DNA of 64,000 nt, taken from Albula goreensis (lineage: Eukaryota; Chordata; Actinopteri; Albuliformes; Albulidae). Where the stretch lies: contig CM040746.1 in NCBI GenBank assembly GCA_022829145.1, positions 10,538,184-10,602,183 on the forward strand. Reading direction: 5' to 3'. The stretch's first letter is position 1, and every line of letters starts with the position of its first letter. Under the pieces are notes generated by a model. The model saw only the letters and a program-made list of their open reading frames with translations, ran no database searches and had not been told where the DNA came from. This document shows, piece after piece, positions 12,131-22,805 of this stretch. The position numbers were made by a program, and so were the translations under genes.

Positions 12131-12660
12131 ACATAAGCCATCACACTCACAGTCTCACACAACCAATCTGCATTCACATAAGCTATCACACTTTCTACTG
12201 CATCATAAAGCCTATACCAAGTCCCCCGCCCCCCTAGGCCATACTCACATGCCCTGCAACCTAACCTTGTGTGTGCTGGAGTTTCCATAGCAATGTGCCA
12301 GGCTCACAAGCGCACCCTGATCTGCATATGAAAGACAGCCAAAGCCCCTGTGGTCTGAACAGAGGGAACAGAAAACCGCGCTGGTACATACACAAACCTG
12401 AGCACTGCCAAAGTCTGCATTTTATTTCTCTCAGCCCAACGACTCCTCGTCTGGGTTGCCAAAGCTGAATTTAGATTTTTACTGACATTAACTTCTAATT
12501 TTAAAATTAAACATTTTATGGGTGCGTTCATTCTGCCCCATTTTTACTGACAATCCAGCTTTTTTTACATCTATGAACAGCATCAGTGCTGTACTGTTTA
12601 TCATAAGGACTGTCCTTAAATTTACGGACAGCTGGCAACCAAGACGGACATGACAGGACA
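12131..12660. other. Unique DNA, nothing recognised
   Basis: Small unsupported frames only. Confidence 0.4.
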
Positions 12661-12664
12661 CAGA

Positions 12665-12848
12665 GAGGTAACTAATACTCAGCAGCATATACGCGTGATG
12701 TAGCCATCACTCAATGGCATATACATGAGAATTATCCGTTATTCATTAGCGCATAAGTGAGAATTACCCATTTCTCATTTACACATAAGAAAGTTATATA
12801 CATTATTCATTAATGTGTGAGTGAGAAGTAGCTGTTACACATATGCAG
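12665..12848. repeat. Very degenerate tandem array, ~35-40-bp unit
   Basis: Repeated variants of CATTA..GCATAAGTGAGAATTA about every 35-40 bases. Strongly decayed. Confidence 0.5.
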
Positions 12849-13004
12849 TAATATTTCTGATAGCAGGAGACCATGTGACTTCAAAAGTCCTGCATCTCCC
12901 CCAATCCTGTTACTGAGTGGAACCAGCCTTCATAATGAGAACATTATCAGCTGCTCCACAAGCAGACAGGTCTCAGGGCCCTTTCACAGACCACAGGACT
13001 ACAG

Positions 13005-13315
13005 TGTATTACTCACATACTACGGTCTACTATACTCACTGCACTAGTTACACACTGATATACTCAGTAGACTGGAGTTACACATTGCTGTACTCACTGC
13101 TCTAGATTTACATATGTTTTTAGTCACTACACTAGAGTTACACAGTGTTATGCGTACTATGCTGAAGTTACACAACAGGTATAGTCACTATACTGGAGTT
13201 ACACATTGCTATACTCACTATACTGCAGTTACACACTTCCATAGTCACTACACTGGAGTTACACACTACTGTTCAGGGTGTGCTATACTCACAACAGTGG
13301 AGCTACAAGACTGAA
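13005..13315. repeat. Minisatellite, ~30-bp unit
   Basis: About nine units of the form ACTCACTATACTGGAGTTAC followed by ACA and a variable half (TTGCTAT, CTTCCAT, CTACTGT). Divergence is moderate. Confidence 0.85.
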
Positions 13316-14265
13316 TTAATCACAGACCACAATGGACACTGCTGTGAAATTGTGCTAAACCACTTTTCACTGGTGTGAAGAGTATTTTAACCCACTACAT
13401 GAAGTAAAGATTACATTTACCCACAACCACTTCAGACTGAAGAGTGCAGAAACTCTGCTGTTGGGAGAGTGCATTAAGACACTAAACTGTGGTTGGAAAG
13501 GGCACTGCAGAGAGTTGTAAATTATATTATTTTCTCTCCTCATTCTGGTCCATTTTACAGATTTTCTGACAGGAAGAAAGTATGGGTGCTTTAAAAAAAA
13601 CTGTAATTTTGTACAATAGTCTCCAGGGAACCTCAGAACAACACAGAAATCTGTGCACTATCCATCCTGGTCAATCCTTCACAAGCAGTCTGGTGCTCAT
13701 TAATGCCAGTTAATACATTACACTTAAGTAAGCAGGTACCACAGGACGATAAAGTAGAGATTTGGGTTTGGGCTGATTTGAATGGCTAGTTATGTCAATA
13801 TGTTTGTAAAAATACTCAATTCATCATTTAATGATTTAATATGTTATCTCACACCATATGAAAACAATTGGATATAACTGGAGAGCTAGTTTTATCAACA
13901 TGAAAGCATATTTACCATAATATATACACTTTTAACATTTACAAGTGCTAGCTGGAAAACCGGTGATCCAGCTTCATGGTTACAAAAAGGAAATCTCCCA
14001 GATAATGAAAACACAAGGGCCAGCAGATTAGCATTATTACATTTTTACAGAATGTTTTTGTGTTGACTGTATATAAATGCACAATACATGCTGGGAGCAA
14101 AATATATTGGTGTTACACATGCTTACAGTGTCTGAGAATACTGAGCACGCTCTATTTAACAGTAGCTGTGGGGATACAGACACAAATTTGCTTGTTCTGA
14201 AGGACACATTGTTACTGTTGGCTTGATTTAAATTAAGTAAGCTTTTTTTAAGGAAAAATGGGAGA
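13316..14265. other. Unique DNA, nothing recognised
   Basis: No tandem repeat, transposon end or exon recognised. Confidence 0.4.
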
Positions 14266-14267
14266 CT

Positions 14268-14522
14268 ACACTGCAAAAAATGAAATCTGTAGGGACATTA
14301 TAAACTTGAATTCAGACAATATCTCTTGTTTTTCTAGTTAGAAACAAAATTTTCCACATCATCACCAAGATTATTTTTCATTATTCAACATTCAATATTA
14401 TAATTTGTTATTATATTATTCCATCGTCAGGTAAGCTTGCTTAATTCAAGAACGTTTTCTCAAATCAAGTATATTTTTTCTAATTAGATAAATTATTTAT
14501 TTAGTTGCATTTTTTCACAGCA
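14268..14522. mobile_element. Relic of a common fish short repeat (ACACTGCAAAAAA-end type)
   Basis: Starts ACACTGCAAAAAATGA and continues with CTTGTTTTTCTAGTTAGAAAC, TTTTCCACATCATCA, AAGCTTGCTTAATTC and ATCAAGTATATTTTTTCTAA. I recognise this order from a widespread fish non-autonomous element. No coding capacity. Confidence 0.65.
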
Positions 14523-14789
14523 AAAAATATATACAAACATGAATTCATATAGCCTCTGCCAACTTTTTCTTTTCTGTCCAGATGCTGCTACATCATTCAA
14601 CACTTAGTAACTAGAATTCATCCAAAGATGTTCTTCATTATTTTTTTATCTAACTTCAATTGCATAGAGAACTCATATTCCATCTCTGCTTGCCTTCCAA
14701 AATACATTATGTTAGACCTGACATCACGCATGCTTTGATTCCTCTGTTCAGTTCCTTGTGTTAATCTAGGTGCATTTTAAAGGAGAGCC

Positions 14790-15110
14790 CCAGCAGGGTG
14801 TGTATTTGTATAGCGGCATCCTGAAGCTTAATTACCTCTGAACTGGCTTAAAGACAGATGAACATCGTTCATAACATTCAGGCACCCCAGCATGTCCCGT
14901 CCCTCCCATTATTATACAAAATATAATAACTAAGACTCTAATTAGAGCAGTGTGAATGAACGTGTTTATAATTCACAGTGTAATTCTGCAAGCGTTATTG
15001 TTGAATGGGGCACTGTACGTGGTCCTTCTTAACTTGAAAAGGTGCTTTAATACTTCATTAGCCAGCAGGCCTGAATAGCTAAAACTAAATAACTGAAGCT
15101 CCATTCCATG
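14790..15110. promoter_or_regulatory. Strong candidate conserved non-coding element
   Basis: Dense unique sequence with many homeodomain-type cores (CTTAATTACC near 14829, CTCTAATTAGAG near 14938-14949, TTATAATTCAC near 14967) plus TTCATTAGCC. No frame and no simple repeat. CTCTAATTAG is a near-palindrome of the kind bound by paired/homeodomain dimers. Conservation is inferred. Confidence 0.48.
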
Positions 15111-15130
15111 CAGTCAATTTAGGAAAAGAA

Positions 15131-15131
15131 A

Positions 15132-15230
<99 letters not shown>

Positions 15231-15280
15231 TATTATTATTTTTTTATTTATTATTTTTTTTTATTATTATTATTATTATA
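15131..15280. repeat. (ATT)n microsatellite
   Basis: About 150 bp of ATT repeats with two ACC interruptions (near 15194 and 15227) and a T-rich part near 15240-15262. Confidence 0.97.
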
Positions 15281-15455
15281 TAAGAGGCCGCTTTTGTGCT
15301 GCACGTGTTGTGAGTGTATAGTGCATGCGTGTTGTGTTGTTTTTGGCTGTGGTGCACTCTGCCAGCCTGTTGTTTTTAAGCTCTTCTCAGGAAGGCGTAA
15401 GCCCGGCTGTTCCTCTACTGCTTGGGCACCTTTTGCAAATCGTCATTTTCACACA
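15281..15455. other. Unique GT-leaning DNA
   Basis: Short frames only, nothing recognised. Confidence 0.35.
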
Positions 15456-15459
15456 GTTT

Positions 15460-15925
15460 TCATCCAGGATGAGGCAGGAGGAGTCAGGAGGGCGCCACAT
15501 TAAAGATACAAACCTGCCAGCGGCCAAGGATGCCAGGAGGAGTGGAACCGGCTCTGCGCCCGTGAGACGAGACCGGAGAGCATGATGGGTAACGAGTGCG
15601 CTGGCCCTGCCAGTGAACCCTGCTAATCATCTACCTCCTCCACGAGGGGGTCACAGCGAGTGCACTAGAGTATCGACCGACTGTCAGCTCGGAGTATGTC
15701 TGATTAACCTGAGGGGAAAACGGGTTGAAGCAGTGGCTCCTAAAACCTTCAGGGGCCCACACCCCACTTAATGAACACAATCACTCTGACCCGTGCCTCA
15801 TTAAAATGTAGCTGACAATGTGGTAAAACGTCAATTAAAATGTTTCATCTCGAATGAAATCACATTGACTTGCACAGCGCATTCTGCTAATCATTTGTCA
15901 TGATACACTGTACAGCAGACCGCTA
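15460..15925. promoter_or_regulatory. Strong candidate conserved non-coding element
   Basis: Unique, CpG-retaining sequence (CTCTGCGCCCGTGAGACGAG, GAGTATCGACCGACTG) followed by homeodomain-like TGCTAATCAT (twice: near 15621 and 15887), CACTTAATGAA, CATTAAAATG and CAATTAAAATG. No frame beyond 86 codons and no repeat. Confidence 0.45.
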
Positions 15926-16200
15926 CCCATCCCCCCACCACCACCTCTGCCCCCCATTCTGAGGCCTAGGCCCCTCAAACCCATACCATACTGTGACAAA
16001 GGCAAGTTAAAAATCCCCTTGGTGGAAAGGAAGAAACCTGGGGGAGAAAACAGTCTCAAGTGGGTGAGCCCATTTTCCTCTGGCCAGCTTAGAGTGTGAG
16101 TTAATAATGACCCACAGGTCAGTTAGCCTGTCAAAAAGACAGCGTGTATGCCTCTAACCAGTGCAGTGAAATGTAAAAGGCACAGGGATTCAATCATGCA
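15926..16200. other. Unique DNA, nothing recognised
   Basis: Starts with a C-rich stretch (15930-15956). Confidence 0.4.
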
Positions 16201-16204
16201 CAAT

Positions 16205-16425
16205 TGGTCTCTTTAAGGCTGCAAGCATTCCAATGAAAAGAGACTTCATGTTATGACACTATGTTATATATTTCTGGATACAAGGAAGAATGTTCTTTTG
16301 ACTGTGCTCTTTTCAGTTTAAATTAGAATATCCCTTAAAATATTTGCTTAAAGAAAAGAACAAATGCCTTTTTTGATTGAATTGCATACACCCTTAAAAT
16401 AGTTAGTGTGGTTGATTAAATATTG
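16205..16425. mobile_element. Family A terminal-inverted-repeat element, copy 3
   Basis: Left end CTCTTTAAGGCTGCAAGCAT, and right end TTGATTGAATTGCATACACC then CTTAAAATAGTTAG in inverted sense. More decayed than the copy at 8.5 kb. Confidence 0.5.
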
Positions 16426-18260
16426 TCCTCCGTTAACTTTGATTTTAATGTTGTAAATGTCAATGCAAAGTGTATCAATAACAGCAGTTTAATTGTTTCA
16501 GATCATCTCAAGATCCACCAGTAGCTACCGACTTATGGCTTTGATCATTGAGGGTCTGTAGGTCCAGCCTGGCTCTAGCCTGCTCTAGCCTGCTTGTGCG
16601 TACCTATCACACACAGGCTGAATTAAGGAGCTGACCTATTTCAGTGCATCTCAAAGAACCAATGTCACTTCATATCCATCTACAAGAACTTTTAACGATA
16701 ACTTAAAGTGCTTGACCTGTCACGCGAGTATAAGCCATGTGCCCTTGGTTTGAACCTCTAATGCAGGTTTAGCAAACTCTGTTGCCGGGCTGGTGCTTTT
16801 TCACCTCTGTCAAATAACTTGCATGACACATTGGCAAGACTGACCATTATGCTGGGAGTTGAGTGGAAGCACAAAGAAAACTAAAAAAGTTAGAAAATTA
16901 ATCATAAATAAAAGCATTCTTCCGTTGTCCTATAAACACACATAAAAGCTTCCACGGGGGGAAAAAAAACCTCTCCCTCAGGCCTGTCAGTGCGTGTTTT
17001 AATACAAGAGGCTTAATGAAGGCAATGACCCACACCTGGGCTGATTGCAAATCCACCTCAGTTGAGGCTTCCAGTGACCAAGGCAACTACTGTCCAAGGT
17101 CCTGTGGATTCCTCTCAGACTGTGGGAGGGAATAGGTACACTTCACAGCAGCTAAATCGAAAACAGCGGCCTCCTCTTCTCTTCTCTCATCCTCTCTTAG
17201 CATCACATCTGGTTCAATTAGCCAATTAGCTGTGGCACAGCAAAAACTTAACCATTTGCTTTCACTGGCCCAAGACTGAGTGAATCATATCTAAGGGTAC
17301 CAACTCTGTGTATGAAAGAGAGGCTTTGATCTAACCAAGAATGGACAGAGCAACATATGCTATCAGCTAGCAGCTAACTGATTTAACAATCATTGTGAAT
17401 TGGCCTCGATATGAAAAACCATCCGATTTGTTCAAAAAATCTGATGATTGACAGCTCATTCCAACAACATCCATTACAAAAAAATAGCAGTAAATGTTCA
17501 GCAACAGTGTGGTTTGTCTTCAATTTGCAGTCAGACTCTTTAATTGATTAATGAATTACATGATACACATAAGTGTTGAAACTAGTAGATACTGTAGCCA
17601 TCCAGGGTCAGATTTTTAGATCCTTGGTATATAGCATAATACAATAGACAATATTTATTCATATTTTTTGCCGCAGAGAAACCATCAGTCTTTGCTAAGC
17701 ATTATTTAGAATCTTTCAGTGAACTTTGAACAATCACAAGTATGCAAAAATCTAGTACCGAGAGAGATATACAAGAGTCGAGAGGCAGCTAAGAGTCTGC
17801 AGCGAACCTGACGCTGGCACTGGGAAGTTTCTGACAGTTCCACTCTCTCTGACACCTCAGTAAACTTTAAACAGAGCTAAGAGAAGCAGGTTGTTTTCCT
17901 GAACACTCTCACCGATATGCTTTACCCATAATGTCCCCCTTCCCCCTAACTTTACTGTGGTTGACAGACACTTTAGCATTTTTGAAAAGCAGGGCAGACT
18001 GACAGCAGTGGGCAGTGAGGGGGTCCTGATTATGACTGTGTAGGCGTCTCTGTCAGTGCCTGTGAAGTTCGCTGCCACTCCACTGTGCTTTGGCCTCTCG
18101 TGTGCCTCCCCAGGGAGGGAATATAATGCACACATGACGCTGTGCGCTGAGGAGCCAAAGGCAGTGTGATCGCACAGACGAGGGAGAGAATCCTGTTCAG
18201 CAACAGAACGCATCGCTGTGGAGACACCACCTCCTCTTCAGGGCTGCTCTATGGCAGACG
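16426..18260. other. Unique DNA, nothing certain
   Basis: Mixed composition. A direct TCTAGCCTGC pair lies near 16574-16593. The 118-codon minus frame at 17857-18213 and its neighbours show no domain or splice pattern I can support. Confidence 0.35.
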
Positions 18261-18279
18261 AGCTGTGATGTTCCCTCTG

Positions 18280-18526
18280 TGTATGTATATTTGCAAGTGC
18301 ATGTTTAATTGTGTGTATATTTGTATGAAAGCATATTTATATGTGTGTGAGTGTCTGCATAAATGCGCATTTGTATGTGTGCCTGTAAGAGTGTCCGTAT
18401 GGGTATGTGATATGTGTGTATGCATGTGTGCTTATGTGGTTGCAGTATACAGAATATACAGTATATCTGTGTGTGCATATGTCTGTGTGGTTATGGTGTA
18501 TGTGTATGTATTTGTGTTTGTGGTAG

Positions 18527-18565
<39 letters not shown>

Positions 18566-18645
18566 GTGTGTATGTATGTGTAGTGTGTGTGTGTGTGTGT
18601 GTGGGTGCATATGTACGTGTGGTGTGTGTGCATGGCTGCAGTATG
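18280..18645. repeat. GT-rich tract with (GT)n cores
   Basis: Degenerate TATGTGTGTG sequence with purer runs at 18529-18562 and 18583-18604. The 229-codon frame through it (18166-18855) is cysteine/valine rich only because of the GT repeat. Confidence 0.9.
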
Positions 18646-20100
18646 TGGGTAGCCTTCATTATGACAGCCCTTGAGTGGACTGCACACTCATCCGATGCAT
18701 TATTGAAATATGAATCAGCATGCCCAAGGTGGGATAATTACAATGGAACTGTGTCTAAATCACAGCACAGTAATCAACCCCAGCAGCACCTGCACCATCA
18801 CTCTTCTCCAAGGGTAGTTAACTGGCTGAATGCTCTCATTATGTTTGACACATAATAGCTTCTGTTCCCTTCCAAAATGAAAGGTTATTTTCAGTTGCCA
18901 TGGATATTTCATGCTGCCATAAAAATCATAACTCAAATCCAGTCAAGGAGAACCCCAGGCCAGTAGGGTTTCAGAGAGCCCATTGAACCCCTGACCCTGA
19001 CAAACTGCTTTACTGGCAGATAATAATAATCTTTTTAATAACATGACTGTGGTTTAAAAGAGTGTTTTTATTCCACAACGGTACTGAATTCATCATCTGG
19101 TTCCATTCAATGTAGTGACAATGGCTTGATCTTTTCCAGCGACTCTGTGAAAACAAAGCCAATGTAGTTGGTGAGTGGTGGAGAGTCTATATTCAACCAT
19201 CAAGAGAATGCTCTACTTCGCAGAGTACACAAGAACAACGTTGACAAGAGCTGATGCTTGTGTTTGAGTAAACCCCAATCCATCACCATGACAGAGAGGG
19301 TTTAAAAATCCATTAACATCTAGTTTTACCCATCATTAGGTTTATTTTAATGTTTACTGGTTTTATATCATTTGTAGCGCTTTTAAAGATGTATGCCCTA
19401 TTATAAAATGTTTAATTCCAACATATTCAAGGCTATGCAGAATGAAAAGGTTGAATTATGCCATGAATTAACCGACTTACTTTTACAGACACAAAAACTT
19501 CATGAAATTCATGCAGTTCAAGCTGAAAAACCGTAAATGAAGAAGAATAAATAAGCCTCTATCATTAACCAAAAAATATTGTCAAGATGTATTCCCTTCT
19601 TTTTAACACGACTTGCACTCCCACTTTCCACTTCACCTGACAGTCTGCTGTCTGACTCGGACAATGATGTGTTGTTTTTCACCTCTGTTACTGAAAAAAA
19701 GCACTAAACTGATATAAAGTACATACTTTCATCGCAACTGGTAGCGACAAAAACCAGCTAGCAAACATGAAGCCTATCCCTACTGCTAACACAGACTACC
19801 GAGCTAATGAATTCCAATATCTTTACATTTTCTCTTCCCTTGTGGTCTGAACAGTCAGGATGAACACCAATCACAGTACCACAGAAGGCATTTTTAGAAC
19901 TACAATAGACTGTTCTCACAGATTTGTTGATGGTGTAGCCGTTCATAGTCCATTGGTGTTTATCCCATTTGAAGCAGTATTTTTATCTGTCAAAGTTTTT
20001 ATCTGTCAGAATTTTCCATCAAAGCTTTTAAAAATTGGTAAATGACAGAAAATTCTTAAGTAAACCCTAATAAGAATTGTTGATTAAGACAATAAGGGCG
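18646..20100. other. Unique DNA, nothing recognised
   Basis: No transposon or exon recognised. Two small frames on opposite strands overlap at 19758-20045 and are unsupported. Confidence 0.4.
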
Positions 20101-20104
20101 TGTC

Positions 20105-20480
20105 ATTTACCCACTGCAAAGTATCCAGCACTGAATGAAGGTTGGACTTGAACTCTCTGAGGGTCCCTGCTTCTAAAACATGACCTGGTGAGCTGTTTCA
20201 CACATTTTCAATTCTTTCTGTAAAACAATATAATTTCTTGTGTCAGTACAGAACTTTCCTTTACTAATTCACGGCCACATCTCCTTGTCCTGCTGACAGA
20301 ATTCAACCTGAAAAACCTTTTGTAGTTCACCTTGTTAAATCCTTTTGTAGATGAAGAGTCTTAAGTCTTTTTTTTTTTCAACTTTTATAGTTTCATACCT
20401 TCAATCAGTTTGGTTCCTGTTATTTGCATCATTAATGCTGGAGGACCAAACCCTAACACTATGGTGAGCTACATACTGAA
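20105..20480 (-). mobile_element. Fossil LINE 3' region (non-LTR retrotransposon)
   Basis: The ordered phrases GGGTCCCTGCTTCTA, ACATGACCTGGTGAGCTGTT, TCTTTCTGTAAAACAATA, TCCTTGTCCTG, CACCTTGTTAAATCCTTTTG and CAATCAGTTTGGTTCCTG match, on the minus strand, the reverse-transcriptase C-terminal region and 3' end of a CR1/L2-like LINE found in many ray-finned fishes. Related fragments lie at 34.7-35.1 kb (plus strand) and 53.7 kb (minus strand). No intact frame remains. Clade assignment is from memory and uncertain. Confidence 0.6.
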
Positions 20481-20539
20481 TCATTGAGCATGACATAGAC
20501 CATTTTATTATATAATAAGGATTTATCTGCTAAACTTAC

Positions 20540-20885
20540 CTCCAGATTTTAGTTGAAGAAAAAGTCATAAACAGGAAGTGGTGACTTAGCTGCTCATGGA
20601 AATTGTTGGAAAAGTTGCACCCATGCATTTGTTCTGTAACATTATAAGGATGAGAGATATGTTACATGCATAGTCTTCAGAAAAAAATATGTCATGATAC
20701 TTGGAGAGTTATTTTAGGTGAAAGTAAAAAAAAAACTGACTTTTGTTGCCAAAATAGTCATAATTTCACCGACATAAATTTTCTGAATTGGATCATTGTG
20801 CAACACAATTTTCAAACTACACGTATAGCCTAAATAAATCAGAATAAAGTCAGTTGGTCTTTAATGTACATTTTAAAGATAGCGG
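20540..20885. mobile_element. Family B dispersed repeat, copy 3
   Basis: TTGGATCATTGTGCAACACA and TTTTCAAACTACACGTATAGC near 20788-20830 match the cores at 5.4 and 10.0 kb. The upstream GGAAGTGGTGACTTAGCTG resembles the 5.2 kb copy weakly. Confidence 0.5.
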
Positions 20886-21144
20886 CACTGGTCTTTGGCT
20901 TCTGCTGGTAATGGGGTTGTTTTCACCAGCTTAACCCATAATTACAGCCACGCCCTATTTCTCATCTGCAGAAACCTCAATACACTACTTCCACCACAGT
21001 CTCACTGTTTCGTTTTATTCTAATCACTCAATTCAGTTCTGCCTATCTAGTTGATAAAGATGTCAAGCCTAAATCAAGAATTGAAATGCAAATATCAGCT
21101 CATTTTGACTAAATAGGGTAAAATAAATAAATAAATAAAATAAT
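20886..21144. other. Unique DNA, nothing recognised
   Basis: Ends in a short (AAAT)n run near 21121-21142. Confidence 0.4.
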
Positions 21145-21470
21145 CCTTTTCATAATGGAGCCTTCGTGTGCTGAATTATTTATGGAGTATTGACAAGACT
21201 TTGAAATTCTGCTCTTCTGCTGCTGTGGAGTTCTCCTGATACCAGCAAGAGTCCAAGAGGATCTGACTGCTTTGTACAGCGCCAGTGGAAAACTTGTATT
21301 CACTGTAATTATTTCACAGAGGAATGCTCCAGACTCCTTAATTGGGCTCGGAGGCATTGTTCGTTAATTTCAGATCACGTTACAAAGCGAGAGTCTCAAC
21401 CCAAATTACGATCTCAGATAATAACTTTGGGGACGTTAGGATTTAAGCAGCTTACCCATAGAGGCACTTT
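21145..21470. promoter_or_regulatory. Candidate conserved non-coding element
   Basis: Unique sequence with TGAATTATTTATGG, CTGTAATTATTTCAC, CCTTAATTGGG, TCGTTAATTTC and CAAATTACGATC homeodomain-like cores and retained CpGs. The minus-strand frame at 21109-21357 has no recognisable motif. Confidence 0.42.
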
Positions 21471-21654
21471 GCTCTGTCAAAACGCCTGAAATATGAGGTA
21501 CAATCAAAGGTCACACATAAGACTCCTCATGAATAAATTAAATCCTTATGAATAAATTAACTCCAAACAAATAAAAGAAAGGGAGAAAAGCATGACGTTA
21601 AGATGACCATACAACATACATAGACCAAACACAGACTTGCTTTTACAGCCTTGC

Positions 21655-21990
21655 ATGTCAGGCTAAAGGCCTACTCCAGCCCAATGTATTATTTTATCCA
21701 ACAGAATACCCATAATGGAAGTAGAGAGAGGTGACACATGATTTTGTGAATTAAATTTGAAAAGTAAAGCTAGTAAAGGATAGCTTTTTATGTCTGTAAC
21801 ATACATCATAGCACATGAAAAACCATTTTCTGAGAAAGTCTGTAAGTTTTTATTGTCCAATTATACTTTTACAGATGGAAATTTTTGTTTGGAATCCTTG
21901 TGAAACACCATTCACAAGCTATATGATACAATGTATTGTGGAAATACATCTGGATGATTCGAGAGGGCCTCTACACCTCTCCACTATGAA
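21655..21990. mobile_element. Family B dispersed repeat, copy 4
   Basis: Shares AATGGAAGTAGAGAGAGGTG, CATCATAGCACATGAAAA, GGAATCCTTGTGAAACACCA, TGGAAATACATCTGGATGA and GAGAGGGCCTC in the same order as the 5.2-5.5 kb copy. The two copies define nearly the whole family span of about 330 bp. Confidence 0.6.
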
Positions 21991-22689
21991 CCTGGCAAAA
22001 ATAGAGCAGTCAAGAGTGCACTACCCAATTTATGTTCGAACCAATCGCATCAAGCTCACTAAAGTGGCTTTTAGTTGAAGCTGTGATACCTATCATTCAG
22101 ACATAACCTGTTACAGGCTGAATCATGGGAGAAGAGATGTTTCAATGAAGTCTTGTTTCCACAAACTGCTGAATCTGATCAATCCGGCGTGGTGATTGCT
22201 GCCACAGTAAGTGCTATTCCCAGACAAGCATGTTCAGCTCACGTGCTGCCCCTACTGGCAGAGTGTGTGCACCTGATTGGCCAGTTGGGGGTGCTGTTGC
22301 GTCATAGGACATACCTATAGGATACCCTGCAGCCTGAAGTCCCTAATTATGCACCAGTTTGTGAATGTGGCAGCAATAGTTGGCACTGGGATGGTCTGGA
22401 TTGGATACCGGACCATGGGGCCTATCCACATACTAAAACAGCTCCTTAACAGTATAAGCCACCTCGAGGCACCAATACTGTACGCAAGAAAGAGAGGGTT
22501 TCTATGCAAGAGGGCCCCATAGACGACTAGAAGTGTTCATTGCCCAATGAAGAGACCATCAGCATACAGCTGAAGATGAGTTCTAACCCTGCTGGCCACC
22601 AGAATGATTTTGGCATGTTTTTTCAGAGTTTAATCAGACTTTTGTGCCAATAGCCGCTTAGAAAATTTACAATGTACTCCTCTATATTA
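21991..22689. other. Unique DNA, nothing recognised
   Basis: Overlapping frames on both strands near 22277-22522 are unsupported. Confidence 0.4.
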
Positions 22690-22803
22690 TACAGCTAGAT
22701 ATGTTTACCGAGGCTTTCCAGTTTATGTACCTTGCTCAAAGGTACAATTGTGGTGACCACCAGGGATTCAAACCTGCAATCTCCAAGCCAAGTTCTACAG
22801 CGG
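22690..22803 (-). mobile_element. tRNA-derived SINE relic
   Basis: Read on the minus strand there is a polymerase III B-box-like sequence (GGTTTGAATCCC, 22763-22774) followed by the tail phrase TACCTTTGAGCAAGGTAC. The same head-and-tail order is seen at 30.2 and 48.7 kb. A Tc1-like element begins immediately to the right of its head. Confidence 0.7.
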
Positions 22804-22805
22804 TT

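Noticed and set aside
18166-18855. 229-codon frame, the longest in the window
   Set aside because: The middle is (GT)n-derived Cys-Val repetition; the ends show no family resemblance.
22763-22774. Possible tRNA gene from the B-box-like sequence
   Set aside because: No cloverleaf can be drawn around it, and the following tail is SINE-specific.
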